This document shows positions 20,134 through 29,530 of a stretch of 42,695 bases of DNA, in pieces. Location: NCBI GenBank assembly GCA_937973965.1, contig CALJJQ010000070.1:1-42695 (forward strand), in the 5' to 3' direction. This stretch comes from an uncultured Calothrix sp. (GTDB taxonomy: Bacteria > Cyanobacteriota > Cyanobacteriia > Cyanobacteriales > Nostocaceae). Under the pieces are notes generated by a model. It ran no database searches, was not told the origin of the DNA, and worked only from the letters and a program-made list of their open reading frames with translations. Made by a program: the position numbers and the translations under genes. Positions within the stretch are counted from its first letter, which is position 1, and every line of letters begins with the position of its first letter.

Positions 20134-21342
20134 TTAAACAACAGCAGTAGCAGATTTCAATTCCAAAATTTTGGCGATCGCATCTTCTACCACTTTATCG
20201 GGGGTGGAAGCTCCGGAAGTTACTCCCAGGGTAATTTTTCCGCTAGGTAGCCAATTTTCTGTGATGTGTAAACTACCATCTAATAAACGGTGTTCAATTT
20301 GCCGTTCCGATTTAATCCGCTCCACAGAATCAATATGGTAAGAGGGAATACCTTTTTCTTCCGCAATTTCCTGGAGATGGGCCGTATTGGAAGAATTAAA
20401 TCCACCTACCACCAACATTAAATCCAGCTTTTGTTCCACCAACTCAAACATGGCATCTTGTCGTTCTTGGGTAGCATCACAAATGGTATTAAAACTTTGA
20501 AAATGCTCATTAATGGATTGCGGTCCATATTTTTGCATCATTGTCCGCTCAAATAGCTTACCAATTAACTCCGTTTCCCCCTTCAACATGGTGGTTTGAT
20601 TGGCAATTCCTAACCTTTCCAAGTCCACATCAGGGTCAAATCCCGTTGAACAAGCTTTACCGAATTTTTCCATAAATTCGCCCTTATCCCCGCCATTGAG
20701 GATATAATTGGCCACATACTCGGCTTGAGCCATATTCAACACAATTAAATATTTACCCGCAAAGGAACTAGTGGCAATCGTTTCCTCGTGATTATATTTA
20801 CCATGAATAATCGAAGTATAATCGCCTTTTTTATGCTTTTCGACCGTATTCCAAACCTTAGATACCCAGGGACAGGTTGTATCCACAATTTTACAACCCA
20901 AATCATTTAGCAGTTGCATTTCCTGGACGCTAGCACCAAAAGCAGGCAAAATCACCACATCACCCTGACCAATTCCGGAAAAATCCTTTTCTCCAGTTTG
21001 TACAGGGATAAATTTCACATCCATTTCCCGTAACCTTTGGTTCACCGAAGGATTATGAATAATTTCGTTGGTAATCCAAATCTGTTCTGTGGGAAAATGC
21101 TTACGGGTCTCATAGGCCATGGCCACAGCCCTTTCCACACCCCAACAAAAACCGAAAGCCTCAGCCAGACGAATCGTCACATCACCGATGGTTAACGTAT
21201 AATTGCGATCGCGAATTTGCTGTATTAAACCACTTTGATACTCTGATTGTAACTGGGTCGCTACCTCCGCTTGATGACCAAAACCGCGACGATGGTAATT
21301 TTCGGAATGTTGCAGCGATCGCTTAAACGCTTTTGTGTCCAT
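20134..21342 (-). CDS. ispH: 4-hydroxy-3-methylbut-2-enyl diphosphate reductase
   Basis: IspH (LytB) catalyses the last step of the MEP isoprenoid pathway, reducing HMBPP to isopentenyl and dimethylallyl diphosphate with a [4Fe-4S] cluster. Three conserved cysteines fit cluster binding: Cys66 ([10 protein letters not shown]), Cys157 (DTTCPWV) and Cys288 ([11 protein letters not shown]). HGKYNHEE (180-187) and the C-terminal VGGFNSSNT match substrate-binding motifs. The 402-residue length, with an N-terminal extension and an insertion around 232-245 ([14 protein letters not shown]), is typical of the cyanobacterial/plastid form rather than the roughly 315-residue enterobacterial form. The product feeds carotenoid and chlorophyll phytol synthesis. 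It is divergent from the phosphoesterase gene. Confidence 0.97.
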   Translation of the reverse strand: MDTKAFKRSLQHSENYHRRGFGHQAEVATQLQSEYQSGLIQQIRDRNYTLTIGDVTIRLAEAFGFCWGVERAVAMAYETRKHFPTEQIWITNEIIHNPSVNQRLREMDVKFIPVQTGEKDFSGIGQGDVVILPAFGASVQEMQLLNDLGCKIVDTTCPWVSKVWNTVEKHKKGDYTSIIHGKYNHEETIATSSFAGKYLIVLNMAQAEYVANYILNGGDKGEFMEKFGKACSTGFDPDVDLERLGIANQTTMLKGETELIGKLFERTMMQKYGPQSINEHFQSFNTICDATQERQDAMFELVEQKLDLMLVVGGFNSSNTAHLQEIAEEKGIPSYHIDSVERIKSERQIEHRLLDGSLHITENWLPSGKITLGVTSGASTPDKVVEDAIAKILELKSATAVV

Positions 21343-21600
21343 TAGTTAAACTCTCCCACTAAAAAAATACTTTCTCCCATTTTCCCCCAAGGAATTCCCT
21401 ACCAGGTATTGTTACATATCTTAATTTATGGGATAAATTTGTGCCGAAACTTGAGAAATGCGAAGGTGCATTCAAGCAAAGCGTAAAGCATCGAATAATT
21501 ACTATCTTTTGTCTCTTACCCTATCCTTCCTAGAAAAACTGTATAAACGATATACTTTTACAAAGGCTTTATTAACGAAATTATAAAAAAACTTGATGTA

Positions 21601-22701
21601 ATGGCTCCGAATTTTCGCTTCGCTGTCGTTAGTGACCTGCACATAGCCCTTCCCGAAACGATTTGGCATCATCCTAGCCGATTTCATTTAGTGGAAGTGA
21701 GTATTCCTGCATTAGAAAGTGTGTTTGAACACCTGACCCAATTGGATTTGGATTTTCTGTTGTTACCGGGTGATTTAACCCAACACGGAGAACCTGAGAA
21801 TCATTTGTGGTTGCAAAAAAGACTGAGTAAATTACCCTTTCCTACCTATGTGATTCCCGGAAACCATGATGTACCCACTCTAGCAGCAAATAATCAATCG
21901 ATTGCCTTCAGTGATTTCCCGAACTATTATCGTAAATTTGGTTATGCTAATAGTCAAAACCTGTACTACACCTGTTCCCTATTACCAGGAGTGTGCTTAA
22001 TCGCTCTCAACTCCAATATGTTCAACGACCAGGGACAGCAAATCGGTCGGGTGGATGCAGAACAATTACACTGGTTAGAAGCAACTTTAGCGACAATTTC
22101 TGATGAATTAGTGTTGTTAATGATACACCATAATATCATTGAACACATTCCCCATCAAGCCCGCCATCCTATGGCCCAGCGTTACATGCTGGAAAATGCA
22201 CCGCAATTGTTAGAAATATTACGTCGCTACGGTGTCAAACTAGTTTTTACTGGACATTTACACGTGCAAGATATTGCCTATGAAGATGGAATTTATGACA
22301 TTACCACTGGTTCCTTAGTCAGTTATCCCCATCCCTACCGGGTAATGGAATATCGTCAAGACAACTATGGTCGTCACTGGTTACAGGTACAATCCTACCG
22401 AGTGGAATCGACACCAGATTTTCCTAGATTGCAAGCATATTCACGTAAATGGATGGGCGATCGCAGTTTTCCCTTCCTCGTCAAATTATTAACCTTACCT
22501 CCCCTGAACCTACCCATCTCCCAAGCGGAAGCCTTAGCGCCTTCTCTGCGAGAATTTTGGGCAAATATTGCCAACGGAGATGCCCTATTTACCGACTTTA
22601 CAGCCCCTGTCCACCTCCAGAACTACTTTCAAGCCTATGGTGCGATCGCACCTGATGGTACTCCCAATTTAATCGATAATCATATTTCCCTGTTACTGTA
22701 A
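21601..22701 (+). CDS. Calcineurin-like metallophosphoesterase
   Basis: A two-metal phosphoesterase of the CpdA/calcineurin-like group. The metal-binding signature is complete: Asp12 and His14 (SDLH), Asp58 (PGDLTQHG), Asn88-His89 (GNHD), His176 (IHH) and His219/His221 (GHLH). The remaining C-terminal part, about residues 280-366, has no motif I recognise. Substrates of this group include cyclic nucleotides and other phosphodiesters; I cannot tell which applies. The 366-residue protein starts at ATG 21601 with MAPNFRFAVVSDLH, the usual distance to the first motif. It is divergent from ispH and followed by a palindromic repeat array. Confidence 0.92.
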   Translation: MAPNFRFAVVSDLHIALPETIWHHPSRFHLVEVSIPALESVFEHLTQLDLDFLLLPGDLTQHGEPENHLWLQKRLSKLPFPTYVIPGNHDVPTLAANNQSIAFSDFPNYYRKFGYANSQNLYYTCSLLPGVCLIALNSNMFNDQGQQIGRVDAEQLHWLEATLATISDELVLLMIHHNIIEHIPHQARHPMAQRYMLENAPQLLEILRRYGVKLVFTGHLHVQDIAYEDGIYDITTGSLVSYPHPYRVMEYRQDNYGRHWLQVQSYRVESTPDFPRLQAYSRKWMGDRSFPFLVKLLTLPPLNLPISQAEALAPSLREFWANIANGDALFTDFTAPVHLQNYFQAYGAIAPDGTPNLIDNHISLLL

Positions 22702-22767
22702 TTGGGTATCACACCCCTCATCCTGAAAATTCATTCATCGGCTAAGTTGACTCTGCGTTTGTAATTC

Positions 22768-22830
22768 GTAATACCCGCTACGCGGGAAGCAAGCTACGTA
22801 ATAGCCTGCGGCAACGCTTCGCGTACGTAA
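22768..22830. repeat. Palindromic repeat array (CCCGCTACGCGGG type), second copy
   Basis: CGTAATACCCGCTACGCGGG, AAGCAAGCTACGTAATAGCC and GCAACGCTTCGCGTACG repeat the words at 17483-17577. The upstream flank shares ACTCTGCGTTT with the sequence at the end of the kinase gene near 17456, so the duplicated unit may extend beyond the palindromes. Confidence 0.7.
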
Positions 22831-22860
22831 TTACAAGTTAATAATTAATTCATTTGGGTT

Positions 22861-22899
22861 TTAATTAAACCCCTAGATTTATCTATGGGGTATTAATTA
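22861..22899 (+). terminator. Hairpin downstream of the phosphoesterase
   Basis: TTAATTAAACCCC and GGGGTATTAATTA form a near-perfect stem around a 13-base loop. It is 160 bp past the phosphoesterase stop, so it could end that transcript. There is no T-run. Confidence 0.4.
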
Positions 22900-22938
22900 C
22901 ATGTCTAAATGGTTCTTTGTTGTAGTCAGTGAGGGGTA

Positions 22939-23199
22939 ATGAATCATAATTGCTTAACAAAATTAATTTGGCAACTTTTAACCAACCAAAAATTCCCGTT
23001 TTGTCCTTATTTTCAACCCATCTACCTCATCACCAGATTATTCATTGGTGTCAACCTATTCGCTAGTCCAGCAGTACCAATTGAACCCATCAAAATTGAT
23101 ATCTTAATTCCTAAGTCAGGTGAGGTTGACTTGCGCAAAACCGTAATTTTCTATCATCAGCGAACCATTGACCGGAAGCATCACACAAACTCGTTTTAA
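22939..23199 (+). CDS. Doubtful small hypothetical protein (86 aa)
   Basis: An ATG with a GAGGGG ribosome-like site just upstream opens an 86-codon frame. The N-terminal half is hydrophobic (about 28-46, IYLITRLFIGVNLFASPAV) and could be a membrane segment. I recognise no family, and the sequence ends without a conserved-looking domain. It lies between the phosphoesterase gene and rfpC. It could be a real small membrane protein, the remnant of a gene, or chance. Confidence 0.22.
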   Translation: MNHNCLTKLIWQLLTNQKFPFCPYFQPIYLITRLFIGVNLFASPAVPIEPIKIDILIPKSGEVDLRKTVIFYHQRTIDRKHHTNSF

Positions 23200-23303
23200 T
23201 CGGGTGATTATCTCTGCGAGAAAAGTCTCTTCTCGAAAGGGTGCGATCGCAACTAAACAACAACTTACTTCGCTCCTACTCCCCACTCCCCCCAACCTAT
23301 TCC

Positions 23304-23684
23304 CTATTTCCGGAAATTATCCAAAGCTTGGGTAATCTGATTCGAGAGAATAAACGGATCATAGGGTTTAGTAATAACTGCGGCAATATTAAGTTGTGTA
23401 AACTGCCTTTGTTCGGCTGCTTGTGTTTTAGCTGTTAATAAAATTACAGGTATTTGGCAAGTTTCTTTAGTTTTCTGTAATAGCTTTAATGTTGTTAATC
23501 CATCCATATCTGGCATCATTACATCTAGGAGAATCACATCTGGTTGATGTTGCAAAGCCTTATTTAAACCTTCTTGACCTGAAGCAGCTGTAATTACTTC
23601 CCAATTACCAATTACTTCCAAACAGACTTGAGTTGCTTCGCGAATATCCTCTTCATCATCAATGAGTAAAACTAATTTTTCCAT
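23304..23684 (-). CDS. rfpC: RfpC-type single-domain response regulator
   Basis: A stand-alone CheY-like receiver of 126 residues. Acidic residues Asp9-Asp10, phospho-acceptor Asp54 (ILLDVMMPD), Thr84 (LLTAK) and Lys106 (TKPYD) are all present, and there is no output domain. It starts 15 bp after the rfpA stop, so the two are surely co-transcribed. In the known far-red acclimation control system (RfpA, RfpB, RfpC) such a CheY-like protein is thought to pass phosphate between the phytochrome kinase and the DNA-binding regulator. The identification as RfpC rests on this neighbourhood and the domain; a lone receiver sequence on its own would not be diagnostic. Confidence 0.9.
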   Translation of the reverse strand: MEKLVLLIDDEEDIREATQVCLEVIGNWEVITAASGQEGLNKALQHQPDVILLDVMMPDMDGLTTLKLLQKTKETCQIPVILLTAKTQAAEQRQFTQLNIAAVITKPYDPFILSNQITQALDNFRK

Positions 23685-23698
23685 AGATTGATCATCCT

Positions 23699-26299
23699 TT
23701 ATACCCTTGCTTCTTTCAAGACTATGGGCAAGGTAAAATAGAAAATACTACCCTGACCAACTTGACTTTCTACCCAAATTTTTCCTCCATGTTGTTCTAC
23801 AATACTGCGACAGATTGCCAATCCTAAACCTGTACCTCCTTGATGACGGGAATTAGAGGCATCAACTTGTTGAAAACGGTCAAAAATTGTCTCTAATTTA
23901 TCTTCGGGAATACCTCGCCCTTGGTCTTGAACTTTGAAGATTAACTGGGGATATTTTGCACCATTATTAATGGGGTTAGATGCTAATTTTGCACTTAAAT
24001 TAACTTGGGAACCAGGGGGAGAAAATTTAATTGCATTACTCAGTAAATTAGTAATAGTTTGAATAATTCGATCTCGGTCTACCCACAGGTTAATTGACTC
24101 GTCCTGAGTTGGTAATAAATTGAGTTTAATTTCCGATTTTTCTGCCATTGCTCCCATTTCATCAATGGCTTGCATCATTAACTCAGTTGCATTACAAGCT
24201 TGCTTTTGCATTGTCACTTTACCCGAATTAATGCGCTCAATATCGAGAATATCATTAATTAAACGTACTAACCGATTAGTATTATCAAAAGCAATTTCCA
24301 GCATTCTCTGACTTTTATCTAATTCTGTTTTTAAACAACCCCGTGCGAGTAAACCTAAAGCACTACGAATTGATGTTAGAGGTGTGCGTAATTCATGACT
24401 GACAACGGAAATAAATTCATCCTTCATGCGTTCAATAATTTGTCTTTCCGTAATATCTTTAAAAATCACTACTGCACCTACAATTAGAGATTTTTCCCGA
24501 ATCGGAGTGGAAACATATTCCACGGGAATTTTTTTGCCATCACGACGATAAAAAATATCATCCGTAATATGTTGAACTGTGCCATCTTGTAAAGTCTTAT
24601 ATATTGGATTTTCCTCAAAGAAATAGCGCACACCATCCGCTTGAGAATGTTTCACCACCTCATGCATAAATCTATTAATTAATTCCTCCACCTCATATCC
24701 CAACATTCTTGCTGCTGCGGGATTGACAAATGTGATTTTTCCCACGGCATTTAATCCGTAAATTCCCTCACCAGCAGAGTTTAAAATTAACTCACTTTGG
24801 CGACTTAGACGTTCTAAGGATGTTTGCGCAACCCGACGTTCTCGCAAAGCTCTTTCCCTTTCCTTAATCTCCTCCACCAATCTTTTGTTAGCCCGTCGTA
24901 ATTCTGCTGTTCTTTCCTGTACCCGTTGTTCTAACTCCGCATTGAGAGCTGAGATTTTTTTTTCTACTTGTTTGCGCTCCTCAATGTCTTGTTGTAAACT
25001 CAGATTCAGAGTGCGAACCTGTTGATAAAGTTGATATTGATGAACTGCGATCGCAAAGTGACTTGCTAGGGCTTGAGCTAGTTCAATCTCTGTGGTTTCC
25101 CATCCTTGAGGTTGATTTTTGTGGATTTCTTGCCAAATTTCAAAGGATTTTATTGGTTTTAGATGTCTGGGGTCATTTTGAGCGATTCTTCTGCCCCAAA
25201 TTGTTTCCACATCTATCTCGCGACGGAAAATACTCAAATATCCTAAAATTTGCTGTCGATATTGCAAGCGAATCACCAATAGGCTACGAATTCCTGCATC
25301 CAAAAAACCTTGTAAAATATCCGACGGTAAACTTGCTTGACACAAATCAGTAAAAACCCAAGTGGAATATCCCTTTCCCACGCTCTTTTCCATTTGCAGC
25401 CATTCCCCCCAAGTAGAATTCTGTTCATAGGGAAAATGAGTAGCAGTGAAATTAACCCCTCTACCTTTGACCCGGTTGCGTCGTTGCTGTTTGTGAAAAA
25501 TCGGCTGCTCTCCACAGATGAATAACTGATTCTTCCCCTCATCAATACGAGGTATAATATAGAGCCTTCCACCCGCCGCTTGTAAAGCAGAAACAGTCAA
25601 CTCCAAGGCCTTATGCACCTGCATTTCCGTCATGGAATGTAATAATTTTGCCACCTTGTTAATAGTGGCTTCCTGTTGAGCTTGGAGACGGGTTTGCTCC
25701 CACAAAGTCGATTGGGCGATCGCAATTGATAATTGATCTGCCACCAATTGCACTACTTCCAGTTCCCTCGGAGTCACCTGTCGAGGAGAACTGTGGTGAG
25801 AAACTAATAACCCCCATAACTTATCTCTATGCAAAATCGGTACCACCAAAGAAGACTTCACTCCCATTGAAGTCAGATACTCTACATGACAAGGGTCTAC
25901 GGGTCGAAAAAAAATTTCATTTTCTGGACATGGTTCGACCGTTTCTGGACAAATTAGTGGACTCAAGCCAATTTTTTGTAAACTCACATCAACAATGGAA
26001 CGCTGACGCACCTTGAGAAATAATTCCCTCGCTGTCAGAGGAATATCATCAGCTGGAAAGTGCTGTCCTAACAAGGATGGTAGATAATTTTTATCCACAG
26101 ATTCAGCCGCTACTTTCCCATTTCCAGCACCATCAAATTGATACACCATTACCCGGTCAGTACCCAAAAAATTACGTACCTCATCTACCGTTGTTGACAG
26201 GATTACTGGTAACTCTAAAGATTGACGGATACGATTCATCATCCGGTGTAGCAGGGACTCTAGTGAGGATATTTGTCTATGATGATTTGTCATATTCAT
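23699..26299 (-). CDS. rfpA: RfpA, knotless phytochrome histidine kinase
   Basis: Red/far-red photoreceptor kinase that controls far-red photoacclimation. The 866 residues lack an N-terminal PAS domain, so it is a knotless phytochrome. The GAF domain (about 20-200) has the FPADDIP motif (81-87) and the bilin-attachment pair Cys137-His138 in DPCHVEYL. The PHY domain (about 215-425) has a tongue with IWGRR (367-371) and PIKSF (382-386). A coiled coil (430-495), a PAS domain (about 500-620), a HisKA domain (His635 in VVSHELRTP) and an HATPase domain (GRGIPEDK, GTGLGLAI) follow. The usual PRxSF Arg of the tongue is Ile383 here. The start overlaps the end of rfpB by 23 bp. Together with rfpB and rfpC it is divergent from chlF, as expected for FaRLiP control genes. 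Confidence 0.94.
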   Translation of the reverse strand: MNMTNHHRQISSLESLLHRMMNRIRQSLELPVILSTTVDEVRNFLGTDRVMVYQFDGAGNGKVAAESVDKNYLPSLLGQHFPADDIPLTARELFLKVRQRSIVDVSLQKIGLSPLICPETVEPCPENEIFFRPVDPCHVEYLTSMGVKSSLVVPILHRDKLWGLLVSHHSSPRQVTPRELEVVQLVADQLSIAIAQSTLWEQTRLQAQQEATINKVAKLLHSMTEMQVHKALELTVSALQAAGGRLYIIPRIDEGKNQLFICGEQPIFHKQQRRNRVKGRGVNFTATHFPYEQNSTWGEWLQMEKSVGKGYSTWVFTDLCQASLPSDILQGFLDAGIRSLLVIRLQYRQQILGYLSIFRREIDVETIWGRRIAQNDPRHLKPIKSFEIWQEIHKNQPQGWETTEIELAQALASHFAIAVHQYQLYQQVRTLNLSLQQDIEERKQVEKKISALNAELEQRVQERTAELRRANKRLVEEIKERERALRERRVAQTSLERLSRQSELILNSAGEGIYGLNAVGKITFVNPAAARMLGYEVEELINRFMHEVVKHSQADGVRYFFEENPIYKTLQDGTVQHITDDIFYRRDGKKIPVEYVSTPIREKSLIVGAVVIFKDITERQIIERMKDEFISVVSHELRTPLTSIRSALGLLARGCLKTELDKSQRMLEIAFDNTNRLVRLINDILDIERINSGKVTMQKQACNATELMMQAIDEMGAMAEKSEIKLNLLPTQDESINLWVDRDRIIQTITNLLSNAIKFSPPGSQVNLSAKLASNPINNGAKYPQLIFKVQDQGRGIPEDKLETIFDRFQQVDASNSRHQGGTGLGLAICRSIVEQHGGKIWVESQVGQGSIFYFTLPIVLKEARV

Positions 26300-27362
26300 C
26301 TAACACCAAACGACACAAAACTTGATCTAGTTCACGAAAAGCCGGTTGTTGCATCTCTTCTTGCAGGGTTTTCACTAAAAGCTGTAAATAGTTAACCTGT
26401 TGATGGTTGATTTTGCCGGAATATGCCAATATCTCTTCAATTTCCTTCGCTATCTGGGAACCTTGATGAAATCCAAAAATTCCTAAAGACCCAGCCAATT
26501 TATGAGCTGCTTCCCTTGCTGCAAGACGTAATTCCCGCGATATCTGCTCCTTTTGCAAAGACGCGATCGCTTTCTTAATCATCGTCAAGCGATCGCGATT
26601 TTTGTGTTTGAGTTTTTCCCAAACTATTTTCAAAGCTTTTTTGGTTTCTTCATGACTTTGATCTAGAACCTTGTTGCGACTATCGTCTTCAAAGGGGTTC
26701 AACCGATAACCTAAACCATAGACCGTTTCAATAAAATTTGTTGGCGCACCCACTTGAATTAATTTTTGCCGTAATCCTTTAATATGCGCTGTCACCGTGT
26801 CTTCCTTCGGAGCTTCATCCATTGACCACAAATGGTCTAAAATCTCACTGCGACTAAAAACACTGTGGGGATTGCGTAAAAAAAGCTCCAACAAATAATA
26901 TTCCTTGGGAGTTAAATTTAAAACATGACCATCATAGGCAACCTCACAATTTTGAGGGTCAAGACGTAAATTCTCCCAACTCAAAACCATCTGAATCGGT
27001 GTATTTCTCCGCCGTAATAATACCCGAATTCGAGCTAATAATTCCGAAAAATCAAACGGTTTCACCACATAATCATCCGCACCCGCATCTAAACCCAGCA
27101 CTTTATCAGTATGGGAATTCTGGGCTGTTAATAGCAATACCGGAGTTTGGTATCTATCGGCACGCAACCTTTGACAAAGTTGAATTCCATCAAGTTTTGG
27201 CAAAATTACATCCAACAAAATCAAATCATAGCTAAACGTCTTCACAAATTCCCAACCAATTTCCCCATCATGAGCAACATCGACAAGATAACGCTGCTTC
27301 TTTAAAATCTGTTCTACAGCTTTCGCAATGCACTCATCATCTTCAACTAGTAAAATTCTCAT
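26277..27362 (-). CDS. rfpB: RfpB-type response regulator (receiver, OmpR-type DNA binding, HPt)
   Basis: DNA-binding regulator expected to activate the far-red gene cluster. The receiver (1-118) has Asp51 in LLDVILPK and Lys101. A winged-helix OmpR/PhoB domain (about 127-222) includes LTPKEYYLLELFL and the closing GLGYRL. A C-terminal helical region has His287 in HKLAGSLGIFG, a histidine-phosphotransfer (HPt) signature. As I recall, published RfpB proteins have a receiver on each side of the DNA-binding domain; no second receiver is encoded here. The 361-residue frame ends 23 bp inside the rfpA start, so nothing more can be read through. The HPt would suit a relay RfpA to RfpC to HPt to receiver. 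It is the first gene of the operon. Confidence 0.88.
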   Translation of the reverse strand: MRILLVEDDECIAKAVEQILKKQRYLVDVAHDGEIGWEFVKTFSYDLILLDVILPKLDGIQLCQRLRADRYQTPVLLLTAQNSHTDKVLGLDAGADDYVVKPFDFSELLARIRVLLRRRNTPIQMVLSWENLRLDPQNCEVAYDGHVLNLTPKEYYLLELFLRNPHSVFSRSEILDHLWSMDEAPKEDTVTAHIKGLRQKLIQVGAPTNFIETVYGLGYRLNPFEDDSRNKVLDQSHEETKKALKIVWEKLKHKNRDRLTMIKKAIASLQKEQISRELRLAAREAAHKLAGSLGIFGFHQGSQIAKEIEEILAYSGKINHQQVNYLQLLVKTLQEEMQQPAFRELDQVLCRLVLDEYDKSS

Positions 27363-28300
27363 GCAATTTCACCCGTGGTTGCTCTAAACAGCAAAATTTA
27401 GCGTCAGTGACTTTGAATAATCAGCAAAAGCTTTACCCCCTATTTGGAGTAAAATTCATTAGATTTAGAGAAAGTAAGGAGTATGGGAAAAATCAATTCC
27501 TTACTCAACCTTGACCACAAAAATCAAAAATCCAGGTTACTACCTTGCTTTTGCAGACCACTAACTACACTTGAATGGCAAACAAAATACTGTAATAAAA
27601 ATTAATTAGTTGACTAGGCTTAGAGGTTGGGAAAAATCAGGATATTTGCCAATTTAAGATTATTGTTAACAAAATCCGCACCGAATAGTTATATCCTTTT
27701 AATAAACTTTACGCTTCTTTATCTTTATTCATGAAAACTCATGTAACCCTGGTAATTTACCACGGCAACTTTTACTACTTCCTCCTTTGAAAATAGGGAG
27801 TAGGGAGTAGTGTAGATGCACCTAGTGACTAGTACTCCACCACACTAACCAACGTTGATGGGTGAAGAAAGGCACTTAGTAGCGCTTTAGCACCTTTATC
27901 ATCAAGCAGAACTCATGTGATGGATCACTAGTCTTCAACAACACTGCGCGTACCTGCTAGTTGTAGAGAGTAGCTGCCATGTAATGCTTACAGATGAAAG
28001 TAGTTTTCCCCACTCCCTACTCCCGTACAGACGCGATATATCGCGTCTCTCCCATCACGGACTACTCCCTACTCCCTAAAACCACAAATCATTGTTTGAA
28101 TTATCAGACCACTAAATGTAATTAAATGGCTATCAATCACGACTATATGAACTTTTGTAAAGAAAATGATATCTTCATTAGTTCTTCAGGATTTTTGATT
28201 ATTCTACATTCCATCAACCTTCAACGGTTTGATCACAAATATCCCCAAGGGGAGTTGCGATGGGGGAACATCAGAATATTGAGTGAGGAATCTAGATCAA
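27363..28300. promoter_or_regulatory. Divergent rfpB / chlF control region
   Basis: About 940 bp separating the control operon (minus) from chlF (plus). It must contain both promoters and probably the site where the regulator acts; I cannot point to a binding motif with confidence. It also contains a 107-bp inverted-repeat element (27827-27933), a decayed family D word (AAAAATCAATTCCTTACTC near 27489), a family C word (GACGCGATATATCGCGTC near 28028) and GGGAGTAGGGAG tracts. A small frame at 28126-28392 overlapping chlF is not accepted. Confidence 0.65.
27827..27933. repeat. Inverted-repeat element inside the control region
   Basis: GACTAGTACTCCACCACA at the left and TGTGATGGATCACTAGTC at the right pair at 15 of 18 positions when inverted, enclosing about 70 bp. 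It could be a small MITE-like insertion or a structured regulatory element. No second copy was noticed in this window. Confidence 0.55.
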
Positions 28301-29476
28301 ATGACAGCAAAGTCAGACTCGGGCGTAGCAACCATCAAAAAAAGCGATCGCTCTCCTCAAGCATCAGTCATCAATCAGCCAGAAATACATGAAGAAATTA
28401 GTTCATGGGAGAAATTTTGTACTTGGATCACAAGTACTGACAATCGACTGTATATAGGTTGGTTTGGCGTGATTATGATTCCATGCATATCGACAGCAAC
28501 AATTGTTTTTATCATTGCAATTATTTTTGCACCTCCTGTCAGCATGGATGGAATCGGCAGACTTGTTTACGGTTCTTTACTTTCCGGGAACAACATTATC
28601 ACAGCTGCAGTTGTACCGACTTCATCAGCCATCGGTCTACATTTTTATCCCATTTGGGCAGCAGCTTCAATTCAGGAATGGCTGTATAATGGCGGTCCCT
28701 ACCAGATGATAGTACTACACTTCTTGATTGGAATTATTGCCTATCAAGACCGGGAATGGGAATTAAGTTACCGTTTAGGGATGCGTCCCTGGATATCCCT
28801 TGCTTTCACAGCGCCAGTTGCTGCAACAATTTCCGTATTATTAATTTATCCCATCGGTCAAGGGAGCTTTTCTGCGGGAATGCCACTGGGAATTTCGGGT
28901 ACATTTAATTTTATGCTCGAATTTCAAGCCGACCATAATATTCTCATGAGTCCCCTACATCAACTGGGAGTCATCGGAGTATTAGGAGGAGCATTTGCCT
29001 GTGCGATGCATGGTTCATTGGTGACATCAACCCTGCTTCGGAGCAGTGAAGACAATCATCATCCAGACAACTATGAATCAATCAACAAAGGCTACAAACT
29101 AGGTCAAACAAAACCAACCTATCATTTTGGTAAAAGCCAAGTCTATCTATGGCATTTACTATGGCAACGTGCCAGTTTTCCCGACTCTCGTAAACTCCAT
29201 TTCTTCTTAGCAGCACTACCCGTTGCTGGAATCTGGTCTGCTGCTTTAGGTGTTGACATTGCTGCATTTAACTTTGAAAAATTGACATTTTCCCAACCCC
29301 AAATTCTTAGTGACAGACATGTAATATCTACTTGGGCTGACGCAATTAATTGGGCTAATCTGGGAATAAAATCTCTGAGACAAACACAGATTTATCATTT
29401 TTCAGGTGGTTTTCCAGAAGAACTAACATCCGATTCCCAATACATTGAATCAAAGGAGGAAGAAAAGGGGATATAA
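28301..29476 (+). CDS. chlF: Chlorophyll f synthase ChlF (super-rogue PsbA paralogue)
   Basis: ChlF is a D1 (PsbA) relative that oxidises Chl a to Chl f in the light. The five-helix D1 fold is intact, and in D1 numbering (add 22 here) His118, Tyr161, His198, His215 and His272 remain. Every Mn-cluster ligand is changed: Asp170 to Ala, Glu189 to Asp, His332 to Arg, Glu333 to Gln, His337 to Tyr, Asp342 to Gly, Ala344 to Pro. Positions 127-128, Met-Gly in D1, are Gln149-Asp150 (AYQDREWE), the QD motif reported as the key to ChlF activity. An N-terminal extension of about 22 residues is present. I chose ATG 28301, which has GAGGAA upstream, over GTG 28283. It is followed after 54 bp by the far-red psbA and is probably co-transcribed. 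Confidence 0.97.
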   Translation: MTAKSDSGVATIKKSDRSPQASVINQPEIHEEISSWEKFCTWITSTDNRLYIGWFGVIMIPCISTATIVFIIAIIFAPPVSMDGIGRLVYGSLLSGNNIITAAVVPTSSAIGLHFYPIWAAASIQEWLYNGGPYQMIVLHFLIGIIAYQDREWELSYRLGMRPWISLAFTAPVAATISVLLIYPIGQGSFSAGMPLGISGTFNFMLEFQADHNILMSPLHQLGVIGVLGGAFACAMHGSLVTSTLLRSSEDNHHPDNYESINKGYKLGQTKPTYHFGKSQVYLWHLLWQRASFPDSRKLHFFLAALPVAGIWSAALGVDIAAFNFEKLTFSQPQILSDRHVISTWADAINWANLGIKSLRQTQIYHFSGGFPEELTSDSQYIESKEEEKGI

Positions 29477-29530
29477 ATCACCTTTCTTGCATCCAAAATC
29501 CAAAATCCAACATCTTATTCATCTATTCGT

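Larger units (their letters stand above)
22702..23303. other. Gap with palindromic repeats and a doubtful small frame
   Basis: About 600 bp between the phosphoesterase gene and rfpC, the two facing each other. It holds the repeat array at 22768-22830, a hairpin at 22861-22899 and a low-confidence small frame at 22939-23199. Nothing else is seen. Confidence 0.5.

Noticed and set aside
19840-20250. 136-codon frame overlapping the end of ispH on the other strand
   Set aside because: Its second half is antisense to conserved ispH sequence and its first half covers a repeat.
28126-28392. 88-codon frame just before and into chlF
   Set aside because: Overlaps the chlF start by about 90 bases in another frame and looks like a chance frame with a Ser/Arg-rich tail from shifted chlF sequence.
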